Positions 8,723-16,960 of a stretch of DNA of 64,000 nt are shown here, piece after piece; position 1 is the stretch's first letter; each line of letters starts with the position of its first letter. A program made the translations under genes and the position numbers. The stretch is taken from contig NZ_BSPC01000023.1 of NCBI RefSeq assembly GCF_030160835.1, positions 1 to 64,000 on the forward strand, in the 5' to 3' direction. Below the pieces are notes generated by a model. The model was not told where the DNA came from. It was given only the letters and a program-made list of their open reading frames with translations, and ran no database searches. This DNA is from Labrys miyagiensis. GTDB lineage: Bacteria; Pseudomonadota; Alphaproteobacteria; Rhizobiales; Labraceae.

Positions 8723-9357
8723 CAAGTACAGCCCGTGTCGATCACTATGTCGATCCCGTCATCAAGCCGGTTCCGATCGACAGTCTCCGGCCCACCCAGA
8801 TCACCGTCGGGAGGAAGGAGGTCGAGGACAAGCGCAAGCGCTGGAAAGCGCAGGGCATCCGGAAAGAGATGAGCTATGTCAAAGATCACATGATCCCCGT
8901 GATCGTCGGCCCCAAGGGCAATTACTACATCCTCGACCACCATCATCTCTCGCTCGCGCTGCATGAGGAGGGCGTCGAAAAGGTCTTCGTGACCGTCCGG
9001 GCCAATTACTCCAAGCTCGACAGGCGAGCTTTCTGGTTCGTGCTGGACAATCTCAACCTGATGCATCCCTTCGACGAGAATGGCGTGCGCCAGTCCTACG
9101 ATGCCATCCCCAAGCGGATCACCGGCCTGGTGGATGATCCCTACCGCTCGCTCGCCGGCTCCCTGCGCCGGGCCGGCGGCTATGCCAAGTCGGATGCGCC
9201 CTATGTCGAATTCCTCTGGGCCGACTTCCTGCGCCGCCGGATCACCAGGAGGCAGATCGAGACCGATTTCGGGGGTGCCCTCGACCGCGCGCTGCAACTC
9301 GCCCGCTCGGAAGAATCGAACTACCTGCCCGGCTGGGCCGGCCCTGAAGAGGGGTAG
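8719..9357 (+). CDS. ParB-like nuclease-fold protein (ParBc_2 type)
   Basis: A 212-residue soluble protein. The N-terminal half resembles the ParB-like catalytic family PF08857: VPIDSLRPTQITVGRKEVEDK, then PVIVGPKGNYYILDHHHLSLAL. This family binds and hydrolyses nucleotides or nicks DNA in some members, but most are uncharacterised. It has no helix-turn-helix like that of chromosome-partition ParB and is not near parA or an origin, so a partition role is unlikely. Its ATG overlaps the stop codon of the SulP transporter (ATGA), implying co-expression and perhaps a regulatory or enzymatic link with anion transport. Confidence 0.78.
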   Translation: MTSTARVDHYVDPVIKPVPIDSLRPTQITVGRKEVEDKRKRWKAQGIRKEMSYVKDHMIPVIVGPKGNYYILDHHHLSLALHEEGVEKVFVTVRANYSKLDRRAFWFVLDNLNLMHPFDENGVRQSYDAIPKRITGLVDDPYRSLAGSLRRAGGYAKSDAPYVEFLWADFLRRRITRRQIETDFGGALDRALQLARSEESNYLPGWAGPEEG

Positions 9358-9373
9358 AGATGACGAGTAGACT

Positions 9374-10261
9374 TTACTTCCAGGCTGCCAGCAACGTGCG
9401 CAGATGGGCCTCCGCGGCGCCGGCCTCGGTGCCGATCTGCCCCGTCACGGTGCGGAATTCGACGCGCGCCCGCAGCCCCTTGTCGAGGCCGAGCGTACCG
9501 ACGCAGTAATGCTGGCCCGTCACCGGCCAGACGTCCGCGTCGCAGGAGACGAGGAAGGGATCACCGCCCTTGCCGTCACGTTCCAACCAGACGCCGCCGG
9601 GATAGACATCGAAGGTGCCATCGGGCTGCACCGGCGGCGGAGTGCCAGCCTTGATCAGCTGGTTCTTCCAGGCCAGGAAATTCACATATTGCGGCGCTTC
9701 CTGGGGAAACATGCTCTCGCCATTGAAGGTGTTGGCATCGTAGATCGCCACCAGGGCAAGGCGGCGCGGCGTGCCCTTGGGCCGCTCCTCGCCATCGCAC
9801 AGGAAGCGGATGGCCTCCTGCGCCGCATCCGTGCAGAACTCGCTGCGCCAATTGGCGGCAACGCCCCAGTCCTTCTCCATGGCGTCGAAATTGAGCGCGA
9901 TGGCCTTGGCCGTGATGGCAGGCGCCTGGCAGGCCTTGTCCACGCCCGCCTTGGTGGCGAAATTGATCTCATCGTCGACGCCATCGCCGGTGATCAGCGT
10001 CAGGGCCGGCGGGCCGGAGATGTGGAAACTCGCCTGGCTCAGCGTCACCGCGATACCCTCGCGCAGGCAACTTTCGGCACCCCGCGGCGTGGGAACCGAG
10101 GCGGCCGGAGGCGCGGGTGGCGATGCCGGCGCTGCAGCCGCCATATCCGCCTCGACGGCGCGGGACGGCGCGGCCGGACGTTGCAGCGCGAAGCCGCCGA
10201 ACGCCAATGCCAGTCCGATCACCCCAAGGGCCGCCAGGCCGATCTGCTGTCTTGATTCCAT
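9374..10261 (-). CDS. Hypothetical exported protein
   Basis: A 295-residue protein beginning MESRQQIGLAALGVIGLALAFGG, a likely membrane anchor or signal, followed by a Pro/Ala-rich linker to about residue 70 and then a globular domain with several cysteines (SCLREG, DKACQAP, FCTDA, FLCDGEE, VSCDADVW, HYCVGT). I do not recognise the domain. The cysteine content fits a disulfide-bonded periplasmic protein. The longer reading frame to 10759 lacks sensible sequence upstream of the chosen start. It converges with the ParB-like gene and diverges from the small membrane protein gene. Confidence 0.7.
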   Translation of the reverse strand: MESRQQIGLAALGVIGLALAFGGFALQRPAAPSRAVEADMAAAAPASPPAPPAASVPTPRGAESCLREGIAVTLSQASFHISGPPALTLITGDGVDDEINFATKAGVDKACQAPAITAKAIALNFDAMEKDWGVAANWRSEFCTDAAQEAIRFLCDGEERPKGTPRRLALVAIYDANTFNGESMFPQEAPQYVNFLAWKNQLIKAGTPPPVQPDGTFDVYPGGVWLERDGKGGDPFLVSCDADVWPVTGQHYCVGTLGLDKGLRARVEFRTVTGQIGTEAGAAEAHLRTLLAAWK

Positions 10262-10510
10262 CTCGCTGCCTGGACGGAGTTTTTCCACGCCATCGCATGG
10301 ATGAGCCCGGATATCGCCGCGTCGTCTAGAAATCCGAGTCTTCTCAGAATCCCCGGCCGAAAACTCCGTATCACCGAAGCCGGCGCCTGATAGAACCGCC
10401 GAATGCGGCGAAACGGTGGGAAACCCGATCTTTTGGTGATTCTTGCACGCAGCTGTTGCAATCGCGCTACGCCTCCACACATTGTCGTGTGGATTACCCG
10501 GGATTATCCC

Positions 10511-11005
10511 ATGACGCTCAAGCGCCTTTTGCTTCTCCCCCTTCAGATCGTCGTCGGCTTCATCGTCATCATCGACGAGCTTGCCCGTCCGCTCTACCGT
10601 CCGCTCATCCGGCGCTTTGCGGAACTGCATGTTGTCGAGGTGGCCGAAGCGCAGGTGGCGCGTCTGCCCCGCTTCGTCATCCTGGTGCTGCTCTTGGTGC
10701 CGCTCGCCATCGCCGAGCCCCTGAAGATCTACGGCCTGCTGCTGATCGGCGAGACCCATATCACCCGCGGCCTCCTGATTCTGGTCTTTGCCTATCTCGC
10801 AAGCTTCCTGCTGATCGAGCGCATCTATGAGGCTGGCAAGCCCAAGCTGATGACCATCGGGTGGTTCGCCTGGCTGATCAATTTCATCGCCTGGATCCGG
10901 AGCTCGATCCTGAACTGGCTGAAGGGCACGCCGGTGTGGGGCGTGGTGACGGCCACGAAGGACCTGGTGGCGCGGGCGGTCGCTTCGATCAGGACGGCCC
11001 GGTAG
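10511..11005 (+). CDS. Small integral membrane protein of unknown function
   Basis: A 164-residue protein with about four hydrophobic segments: LLLLPLQIVVGFIVII, FVILVLLLVPLAIA, GLLILVFAYLASFLL and IGWFAWLINFIAW. Positively charged loops lie between them. It is of a type seen as uncharacterised membrane proteins in alphaproteobacteria. No catalytic motif is visible. It converges with the chromate transporter gene, the two ending 16 bases apart. Confidence 0.72.
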   Translation: MTLKRLLLLPLQIVVGFIVIIDELARPLYRPLIRRFAELHVVEVAEAQVARLPRFVILVLLLVPLAIAEPLKIYGLLLIGETHITRGLLILVFAYLASFLLIERIYEAGKPKLMTIGWFAWLINFIAWIRSSILNWLKGTPVWGVVTATKDLVARAVASIRTAR

Positions 11006-11021
11006 CTCTCCGGGGAAAACT

Positions 11022-12245
11022 TCAGGCCATCACGCCCCGCGCGATACCAATGGCGCCCAGCGCGATCACCACAAGCCAGGGCGGTGCGCGGCAGAAAACC
11101 AGCGCGGAGAAGCCTCCCAGCGCCAGCACGATATCGCCGACGCCGGTGATCGTGGATGTCCAGAGCGGCTGGTAGAAGGCGGCGGCGAGCAGCCCGATCA
11201 CTGCGGCATTGACGCCGCGCATCGCGGCCTGCACGGCACCGATGCGGCGCATATCGTTCCAGAAGGGCAGCATGCCATAGATCAACAGGAGCCCGGGCAG
11301 GAACAAGGCCAGCACCGCGATCATGCCGCCGACGATACCGTTCGGCGCCGGTGATGCCACCGCTCCGAGAAAGGCGGCAAAGGAGAAGACCGGGCCGGGC
11401 ATGGCCTGCGTCGCGCCATAACCGGCGACGAAATCGCTGACGCTCACCCAACCAGGCGCAACCACCACATCGTGCAACAGGGGCAGCACGACATGACCGC
11501 CGCCGAACACCAGCGAGCCGGAGCGAAAGAAGCCGGTGATCAGGTCGAGGACATGCGAACCCGTGCCGGCGGCGAGCAGCGGCAGCCCGAGAAAGAGGAC
11601 CGCGAACGCGACGAGCGCCGTGCCGCCCTGCCCGCGTGAAATCGGCAGTATCGCGTGAGAGATGTCCGGCCCCTCGCCGCCCTTGATCAGGGCGAGCCCG
11701 GCCAGCGCGCCCATCGCGATCACGCCGATCTGCGCCCAGGCGCCTTCGAGCGTCAGCGCCATCGCGGTGGCGGCAATCGTGATGGCGATCAGGCGCCCGT
11801 CCCAGGCCAGTGTCCGCGCCATGCCCCAGACGGCGTGCGCGACGACGGCGACCGCCACGAGCTTGAGACCGTGCAACAGCCCGACCTGCCAGGGCGCCTG
11901 GAAGGCCGGGGCACCATGGGCAAAGGCAAGCAGGAAAATCACCGTCGGCATGGTAAAGCCGAGCCAGGCCGCAAGGCCGCCGGCAATCCCCCCGCCCCTC
12001 AGCACCCCGAGCGCGAAGCCGACCTGGCTGGAGGAAGGCCCGGGCAGCAGCTGGCTGAGGGCGATCAGGTCGGTGTAGCCGGCCTGCGAGATCCAGCCCC
12101 GGCGCTTGACCAGGGTCTCGTTGAAATAGCCCAGATGCGCGATCGGACCGCCGAAGGAGAGCAGCCCCAGCCGCAGAAAGACGCCCAGAATCTCAAGGAA
12201 ATGGCCGCTCTGTCGCGGATGCGCGGTGTCGGACGTCTCTGTCAT
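11022..12245 (-). CDS. chrA: Chromate transporter (CHR family, two-domain ChrA)
   Basis: A 407-residue CHR-family efflux protein with the usual two homologous halves. The N-terminal half has LRLGLLSFGGPIAHLGYF and LSQLLPGPSSSQVGFALG; the second half has FFRSGSLVFGGGHVVLPLL and GYGATQAMPGPVFSFAAFLG. The FGG and PGP signatures appear in both. Members export chromate and may act on sulfate-like anions. No chrB regulator is adjacent. Transcription runs left; the gene diverges from the iron operon, sharing the 326-bp A+T-rich spacer. Confidence 0.92.
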   Translation of the reverse strand: MTETSDTAHPRQSGHFLEILGVFLRLGLLSFGGPIAHLGYFNETLVKRRGWISQAGYTDLIALSQLLPGPSSSQVGFALGVLRGGGIAGGLAAWLGFTMPTVIFLLAFAHGAPAFQAPWQVGLLHGLKLVAVAVVAHAVWGMARTLAWDGRLIAITIAATAMALTLEGAWAQIGVIAMGALAGLALIKGGEGPDISHAILPISRGQGGTALVAFAVLFLGLPLLAAGTGSHVLDLITGFFRSGSLVFGGGHVVLPLLHDVVVAPGWVSVSDFVAGYGATQAMPGPVFSFAAFLGAVASPAPNGIVGGMIAVLALFLPGLLLIYGMLPFWNDMRRIGAVQAAMRGVNAAVIGLLAAAFYQPLWTSTITGVGDIVLALGGFSALVFCRAPPWLVVIALGAIGIARGVMA

Positions 12246-12384
12246 GGCCCATCAGCCGTTGAGGGAGGCGCAAGACTAGCCTCTCCCCATGACGATTTGA
12301 AGCAGCGGCAATCTGCCTGGGTCGCCTGGCGTGCTCGCTCCAGAACGCAGCCGGACGTTGCAGGATCAATGGCAACAGCGACAG

Positions 12385-12462
12385 TTTTGAAAAACTCTAA
12401 AGAACAATTTCACACTACGCAGTTTAGAACTACTCATAACTATAATTTAGAACTCCTCTTAT
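12385..12462 (+). promoter_or_regulatory. Three iron-control (Irr/ICE-like) boxes upstream of efeU
   Basis: The Irr-bound ICE motif of rhizobia, as I recall it, is TTTAGAANNNTTCTAAA. Three sequences match in the A+T-rich spacer: 12385-12401 (TTTTGAA, 3 bases, CTCTAAA; 12 of 14), 12423-12439 (perfect TTTAGAA left arm, 11 of 14) and 12446-12462 (perfect TTTAGAA left arm, 11 of 14). All precede the ferrous-iron operon. The rest of the 12246-12571 spacer shows no gene. Confidence 0.6.
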
Positions 12463-12571
12463 CTTTGATTTCTAACATATTTTTGTATCATTACCTCTTG
12501 TTCATCAAATTCGATAGCGTGTATTAGCCCTGCACATCGGCAACGCTGCGGGGGCACGCGAGACCACCATT

Positions 12572-13411
12572 ATGCTCGTACCTTTTCTCATCATGCTGCG
12601 CGAAGGCATTGAGGCAGCGCTGATCGTCGGCATTGTCGCCTCCTATCTGCGGCAGACCGGACGCGGCAACTGGATGCCGGCAGTGTGGTGCGGAATCATT
12701 CTGGCGATTGGTCTTTCGCTCTCGGTCTTCGCCGCGCTCTATGTCGCCGCCGCCGAATTTCCCCAACGCACGCAGGAACTGTTCGAGGCTGTCGTCGGCG
12801 TCATCGCGGTGTGCCTGCTCACCACCATGGTGTTCTGGATGCACAAGGCAGTTCGCACCATCAAGGCCGAGTTGCAGCATTCCATCGACGAGGCGCTCGC
12901 CTCGCATGATCACCAGGGCATGGCGCTGGTCGGCATGGTGTTCCTGGCCGTGGCGCGCGAGGGACTGGAATCGGTGTTCTTCCTGCTGGCGACCTTCGAG
13001 CAGAATGCCGGCTATGGCGCGCCCATCGGCGCCTTCCTCGGTCTGGCCTGCGCCGTTGCCTTCGGTGTCGCGCTCTATTACGGCGGCGCCCGCCTCAACC
13101 TGCGCATGTTCTTCCGCTGGACCAGCATCCTCATCATCTTCGTGGCCGCCGGGTTGGTTGCCACCGCCCTGCGCTCGCTGCACGAGGCCGGCCTGTGGAA
13201 CTACATGCAGGGCGTCGCCTTCGACGTCTCCGGCATCCTGCCCGATGACAGCGCCGTCGGCTCCGTCCTCGCAGGCATCTTCGGCTACACGGCCACACCC
13301 AGCAATGGCGAGTTCATCGCCTATCTCCTCTATCTCCTGCCGGCGCTCTTCCTCTTCCTGCGCGCGCCCGCGGTGCCCTCCACTCCAACCTCCAAGGCAG
13401 CCCAATCGTGA
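12572..13411 (+). CDS. efeU: Ferrous iron permease EfeU (FTR1 family)
   Basis: A 279-residue FTR1/EfeU permease with seven hydrophobic segments. The two REGxE iron-binding motifs are present: REGIE at residues 10-14 and REGLES at 129-134. It moves iron across the inner membrane after extraction by the periplasmic EfeO and EfeB. It is the first gene of the operon; its stop overlaps the GTG of efeO (GTGA). It lies downstream of candidate Irr boxes, so iron-responsive control is expected. Confidence 0.95.
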   Translation: MLVPFLIMLREGIEAALIVGIVASYLRQTGRGNWMPAVWCGIILAIGLSLSVFAALYVAAAEFPQRTQELFEAVVGVIAVCLLTTMVFWMHKAVRTIKAELQHSIDEALASHDHQGMALVGMVFLAVAREGLESVFFLLATFEQNAGYGAPIGAFLGLACAVAFGVALYYGGARLNLRMFFRWTSILIIFVAAGLVATALRSLHEAGLWNYMQGVAFDVSGILPDDSAVGSVLAGIFGYTATPSNGEFIAYLLYLLPALFLFLRAPAVPSTPTSKAAQS

Positions 13412-14595
13412 CAGCCCCGCGTATCAATTATCTGGCTGTCGGCGCCGGCATGCTCGTGATCATGGCGGGCGTTGGCGTGGGAACCTATTTCCTCGCCGCC
13501 CGCAAGGAGGCGGCGGAAGGGCCGAAGCCGCGCGATGCCGTCGCAATGACCATCACGGCCACCGCCTGCGAGCCCAATGAATTGACCGTTCCGGAGGGGC
13601 GCACGACCTTCGTCATTACCAATAAGGCCAATCGGGGGCTCGAGTGGGAAATCCTGCAAGGGGTCATGGTGATCGAGGAGAAGGAGAACATTCTCCCGAG
13701 CGAGAACACGTCTCCCGACAAGCTCCCGCGGCTGACGGCCAGGCTCGAGCCGGGCGACTATGAAATCACCTGCGGCCTGCTCACCAATCCGCGTGGCAAG
13801 CTGCATGTCACGGCGCTCGCCAATGCACCCAAGCAGGCCACGCCCGGGCTGGTCGACCTCATCGGGCCACTCGCCGAGTACAAGGTCTATATGAGCCTGG
13901 AGGTCGACGATCTCGCCGACGCCTCCAAGGCGTTCACCGACGCCATCAAGGCCGGTGACCTCGCCAAGGCGCAGGCCCTCTATGCCTCGACGCGCCCGCA
14001 CTACGATCGCATCAAGCCGGTGGCCGAGCTTTTCTCCGATCTCGACAAGGCGATCGATGCTCGCGCCGACGTCTATGAGAAACTCGAGGCCGATCCGAAC
14101 TTCGCCGGCTTTCATCGCCTCGAATATGGCCTGTTCAAGCAGAAGAGCACGGATGACCTGGGACCCCTCGCCGACAAGCTTATGAAGGATGTCACCGAGT
14201 TGCAGGGCCGGGTGTCCACTCTCGCGGTCCCGCCCGAGAAGATGGTGGGCGGCGCGGCGATGCTGATGGAGCGGCTCGCCTCCGCCAAGATCTCGGGCGA
14301 GGAAGAACGCTACAGCCACACCGATCTCGCCGACATCCAGGCCAATGTCGAAGGCACCGAGAAGATCACCGACCTGCTCGTGCCGCTGACCACCAAGGCC
14401 AATGCCGCGCTGCAGAAGAACATCGACGACAATTTTGCGGCGGTGAACACCATTCTCGCCAAATACAAGACGCCGGACGGCGGCTTCAAACCCCATGACA
14501 CGCTGACACAGGACGATCGCGCGGCGCTTCAAAAAGCAGTGACGACCCTTGCGGATAGCCTGTCGACACTGCGTGGCACCCTCGGGCTGGACTGA
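13408..14595 (+). CDS. efeO: Iron uptake protein EfeO (cupredoxin plus imelysin/M75 domain)
   Basis: A 395-residue periplasmic protein. An N-terminal hydrophobic segment (residues 8-30) serves as signal or anchor. A cupredoxin domain (about 45-137) has Cys54 and Cys122. The C-terminal imelysin/M75 domain (about 148-395) carries the HxxE motif in HRLEYGLF (His236, Glu239). It is thought to bind Fe(II) or Cu and hand iron to EfeU. It starts at GTG overlapping the efeU stop and is followed 8 bases later by efeB. Its C-terminal domain is highly similar to the protein encoded at 15969-16799. Confidence 0.93.
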   Translation: MTAPRINYLAVGAGMLVIMAGVGVGTYFLAARKEAAEGPKPRDAVAMTITATACEPNELTVPEGRTTFVITNKANRGLEWEILQGVMVIEEKENILPSENTSPDKLPRLTARLEPGDYEITCGLLTNPRGKLHVTALANAPKQATPGLVDLIGPLAEYKVYMSLEVDDLADASKAFTDAIKAGDLAKAQALYASTRPHYDRIKPVAELFSDLDKAIDARADVYEKLEADPNFAGFHRLEYGLFKQKSTDDLGPLADKLMKDVTELQGRVSTLAVPPEKMVGGAAMLMERLASAKISGEEERYSHTDLADIQANVEGTEKITDLLVPLTTKANAALQKNIDDNFAAVNTILAKYKTPDGGFKPHDTLTQDDRAALQKAVTTLADSLSTLRGTLGLD

Positions 14596-14603
14596 CAGGG
14601 CCA

Positions 14604-15920
14604 ATGACCATGACGAACAAATCCTCCCTCCCCCCCGAAACTGAAAAAGCAGCCGGCCGCAATCCGGCCTCTCCCGGCCGGCGATCGATGCTGCTGGGCC
14701 TCGGCGCCGCCGGCGGTGGCGCCCTGCTCGCCGCACTCCCCAGCAAGGCGCAGGCGCAGGGCCAGGCCGACGAACCCGGCGCCGTCACCAGCCTGCAGGA
14801 CCGCCAGCCCTATCTCGGCATCTACCAGGCCGGCGTCACCACGCCGCGCCAGCCCATGGGCCTCGTGGTCGCCTTCGACGTGCTCGCCACCAAGCGCACC
14901 GATCTCGAACGCCTGTTCCGCACCCTCACCGAGCGCATCGCCTTCCTGACCCAGGGCGGCACCCCGCCGGTGATCGACCCGAAATTCCCGCCGCCCGATT
15001 CGGGCCTGATGGGTCCCGTGGTCGCCCCCGACAATCTCAGCATCACGGTCGGCGTCGGCGCTTCGCTGTTCGACCAGCGCTTCGGCCTTGCCGGCAAGAA
15101 GCCGTCGCAGCTGGTCCGGATGCCGCAATTCTCCAACGACGCGCTCAAGGAAGATCTCTGCCACGGCGATCTGATGGTGCAGATCTGCTCCAACACCACA
15201 GACACCAATATCCACGCCCTGCGCGACATCGTGAAGAACACGCCGGACCTGTTGATGGTGCGCTGGCGGCAGGAAGGCTTCGTTCCGCCGCCGCGCGCCG
15301 CTGGGGAGAAGCAGTCTTCCCCGCGCAACCTGCTCGGCTTCAAGGACGGTACCGCCAATCCCGACCATAACAACGACGTGGAAATGAAGCGCCTCGTCTG
15401 GGTGCAGCCGGACTCGAGCGAGCCCGCCTGGGCGATCAACGGCACCTATGGCGTGGTGCGCATCATCCGCAACTTCGTCGAGCGCTGGGACCGCACGCCG
15501 CTGCAGGAACAGGAATCCATCATCGGCCGCCACAAGCCGACGGGTGCGCCGCTCACCGGCAAGGCCGAGCTCGATCTGCCCGTCTACAGCGACGATCCCG
15601 AAGGCAAGCGCACGCCGCTCGACGCCCATATCCGCCTGGCCAACCCGCGCACGCCGGAATCGCTGAAAAACCTGATCCTGCGCCGCCCGTTCAACTACTC
15701 GAACGGCGTGACCAAGTCCGGGCAGCTCGACATGGGCCTGCTCTTCATCTGCTTCCAGTCCGACCTCGAGGCTGGCTTCGCCCATGTGCAGAGCCGGCTG
15801 AACGGCGAACCGCTCGAGGAATACATCAAGCCGGTCGGTGGTGGGTATTTCTTCATCCTGCCAGGCATTGCCGATAAATCCGCCTTCCTCGGGCAATCGC
15901 TTCTCGAAGCGACGGCCTGA
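14604..15920 (+). CDS. efeB: Deferrochelatase/peroxidase EfeB (DyP-type, Tat-exported)
   Basis: A 438-residue dye-decolourising-type haem peroxidase. The N terminus carries a twin-arginine signal (RRSMLLGLG, Arg26-Arg27) with a cleavage region near AQAQG. The DyP signature GFKDG is at residues 245-249, and the probable proximal haem ligand is His342 in DAHIRLANPR. EfeB oxidises ferrous iron and has been proposed to release iron from haem. It sits between efeO and a second M75-domain gene, in the expected efeUOB order. Confidence 0.94.
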   Translation: MTMTNKSSLPPETEKAAGRNPASPGRRSMLLGLGAAGGGALLAALPSKAQAQGQADEPGAVTSLQDRQPYLGIYQAGVTTPRQPMGLVVAFDVLATKRTDLERLFRTLTERIAFLTQGGTPPVIDPKFPPPDSGLMGPVVAPDNLSITVGVGASLFDQRFGLAGKKPSQLVRMPQFSNDALKEDLCHGDLMVQICSNTTDTNIHALRDIVKNTPDLLMVRWRQEGFVPPPRAAGEKQSSPRNLLGFKDGTANPDHNNDVEMKRLVWVQPDSSEPAWAINGTYGVVRIIRNFVERWDRTPLQEQESIIGRHKPTGAPLTGKAELDLPVYSDDPEGKRTPLDAHIRLANPRTPESLKNLILRRPFNYSNGVTKSGQLDMGLLFICFQSDLEAGFAHVQSRLNGEPLEEYIKPVGGGYFFILPGIADKSAFLGQSLLEATA

Positions 15921-15968
15921 CGAAGACCTGCACGATCCTTCAACCTTGAACTGAAGAGAGAGAACCGC

Positions 15969-16799
15969 ATGAAGAATCTCAGATGGCGCATCCTGCTGGG
16001 TGCGGCCGCTTTCGGCATCGCCACCGCGGCCGGCGCGAACACCACGGCGGTCTCCCCGCTCGACCTCGTGCAGCCCGTCGCCGACTACAAGGTCTATGTC
16101 GCCAAGGGCGTGAAGAGCCTGGTCGAGGACACCGCCAAGTTCACTGCGGCCGTTAAGGCGGGGGATCTCAAGAAGGCGCAGGAACTCTACGCGCCCACCC
16201 GCTTCCATTATGAGATGATCGAGCCCATCGCCGAGCTCTTCTCCGACCTCGACGGCAGCATCGACTCGCGCGCCGACGATCATGAGAAAAAGGAAGAGGA
16301 TCCGGGCTTCGTCGGCTTCCACCGCATCGAATACGGCCTGTTCGAGAAGAAGAGCACCGATGGTCTGGCGCCCATCGCCGACAAGCTGAACGCCGACGTG
16401 CAGGACCTGCAGAAGCGCATCGCCGGGCTCACCGTGCCGCCGGAAAAGATGGTGGGCGGCGCCGCCGCGCTGATCGAGGAAGTCGGCGCCACCAAGATCA
16501 CGGGTGAGGAAGACCGCTACAGCCACACCGACCTGTGGGACTTCAAGGCCAATGTCGACGGCGCCAAGAAGATCGTCGATCTCCTGCATCCGCTGACCGT
16601 CAAGGCCGACAAGGACCTGTCGGAGAAGGTGAACGACAACTTCGCCACGGTCGAGAAGATCCTCGCCAAGTACAAGACGGGACATGGCTACGAGACCTAC
16701 GACAAGCTGACGGAGGAAGACCGCAAGGCCCTGCAGGGCCCGGTCACCACGCTGGCCGAAGACCTCTCCAAGCTGCGCGGCACGCTCGGCCTGAACTGA
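15969..16799 (+). CDS. efeM: EfeM-like imelysin/M75 iron-binding protein (second EfeO, no cupredoxin)
   Basis: A 276-residue periplasmic protein with a Sec signal (cleavage near AAGA-NTT) and then only an imelysin/M75 domain; HxxE in HRIEYGLF (His118, Glu121). It closely parallels the C-terminal domain of the efeO product, sharing KAGDLKKAQ-type, [25 protein letters not shown] and LRGTLGL blocks. It therefore looks like a duplicated EfeO domain kept as a separate protein. It is the last gene of the operon, 48 bases after efeB with a GAGAG ribosome binding site, and is followed by a terminator. Confidence 0.88.
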   Translation: MKNLRWRILLGAAAFGIATAAGANTTAVSPLDLVQPVADYKVYVAKGVKSLVEDTAKFTAAVKAGDLKKAQELYAPTRFHYEMIEPIAELFSDLDGSIDSRADDHEKKEEDPGFVGFHRIEYGLFEKKSTDGLAPIADKLNADVQDLQKRIAGLTVPPEKMVGGAAALIEEVGATKITGEEDRYSHTDLWDFKANVDGAKKIVDLLHPLTVKADKDLSEKVNDNFATVEKILAKYKTGHGYETYDKLTEEDRKALQGPVTTLAEDLSKLRGTLGLN

Positions 16800-16801
16800 C
16801 C

Positions 16802-16959
16802 TGGGAGCGCGGACGTCCTACGACACTCAAGAGAGTGTCGGACGATCCGCCTCTTGAACCACTGACATTACAAGGGAAAACGCCGCGGTCGTCACTGGCC
16901 GCGGCGTTCTTTTCTCAAGCGCTACCGTTTCAAGAGCGGACGAGACGTCCGCGCTCCCA
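16802..16959. repeat. Nested inverted repeat, GGGAGCGCGGAC family, copy 1
   Basis: A 16-bp perfect arm pair starts TGGGAGCGCGGAC (16802-16817) and is matched at 16944-16959. A second nested pair, TCCGCCTCTTGAA, is matched by TTCAAGAGCGGA (near 16847 and 16929), and a GACACTC/GAGTGTC hairpin lies at about 16822-16839. The efeM terminator sits inside. The same outer arm recurs at 63101-63182. Confidence 0.8.
16877..16916 (+). terminator. Rho-independent terminator of the efe operon
   Basis: The 12-bp stem AACGCCGCGGTC (16879-16890), loop GTCACT and near-perfect partner GGCCGCGGCGTT (16897-16908) are followed by CTTTTCT. It lies about 80 bases after the last gene of the iron operon. Confidence 0.8.
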
Positions 16960-16960
16960 G

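Noticed and set aside
8719-9357. Chromosome partition protein ParB and a nearby replication origin
   Set aside because: Only the ParB-like nuclease half is present, with no helix-turn-helix, no parA and no parS-like sites seen.
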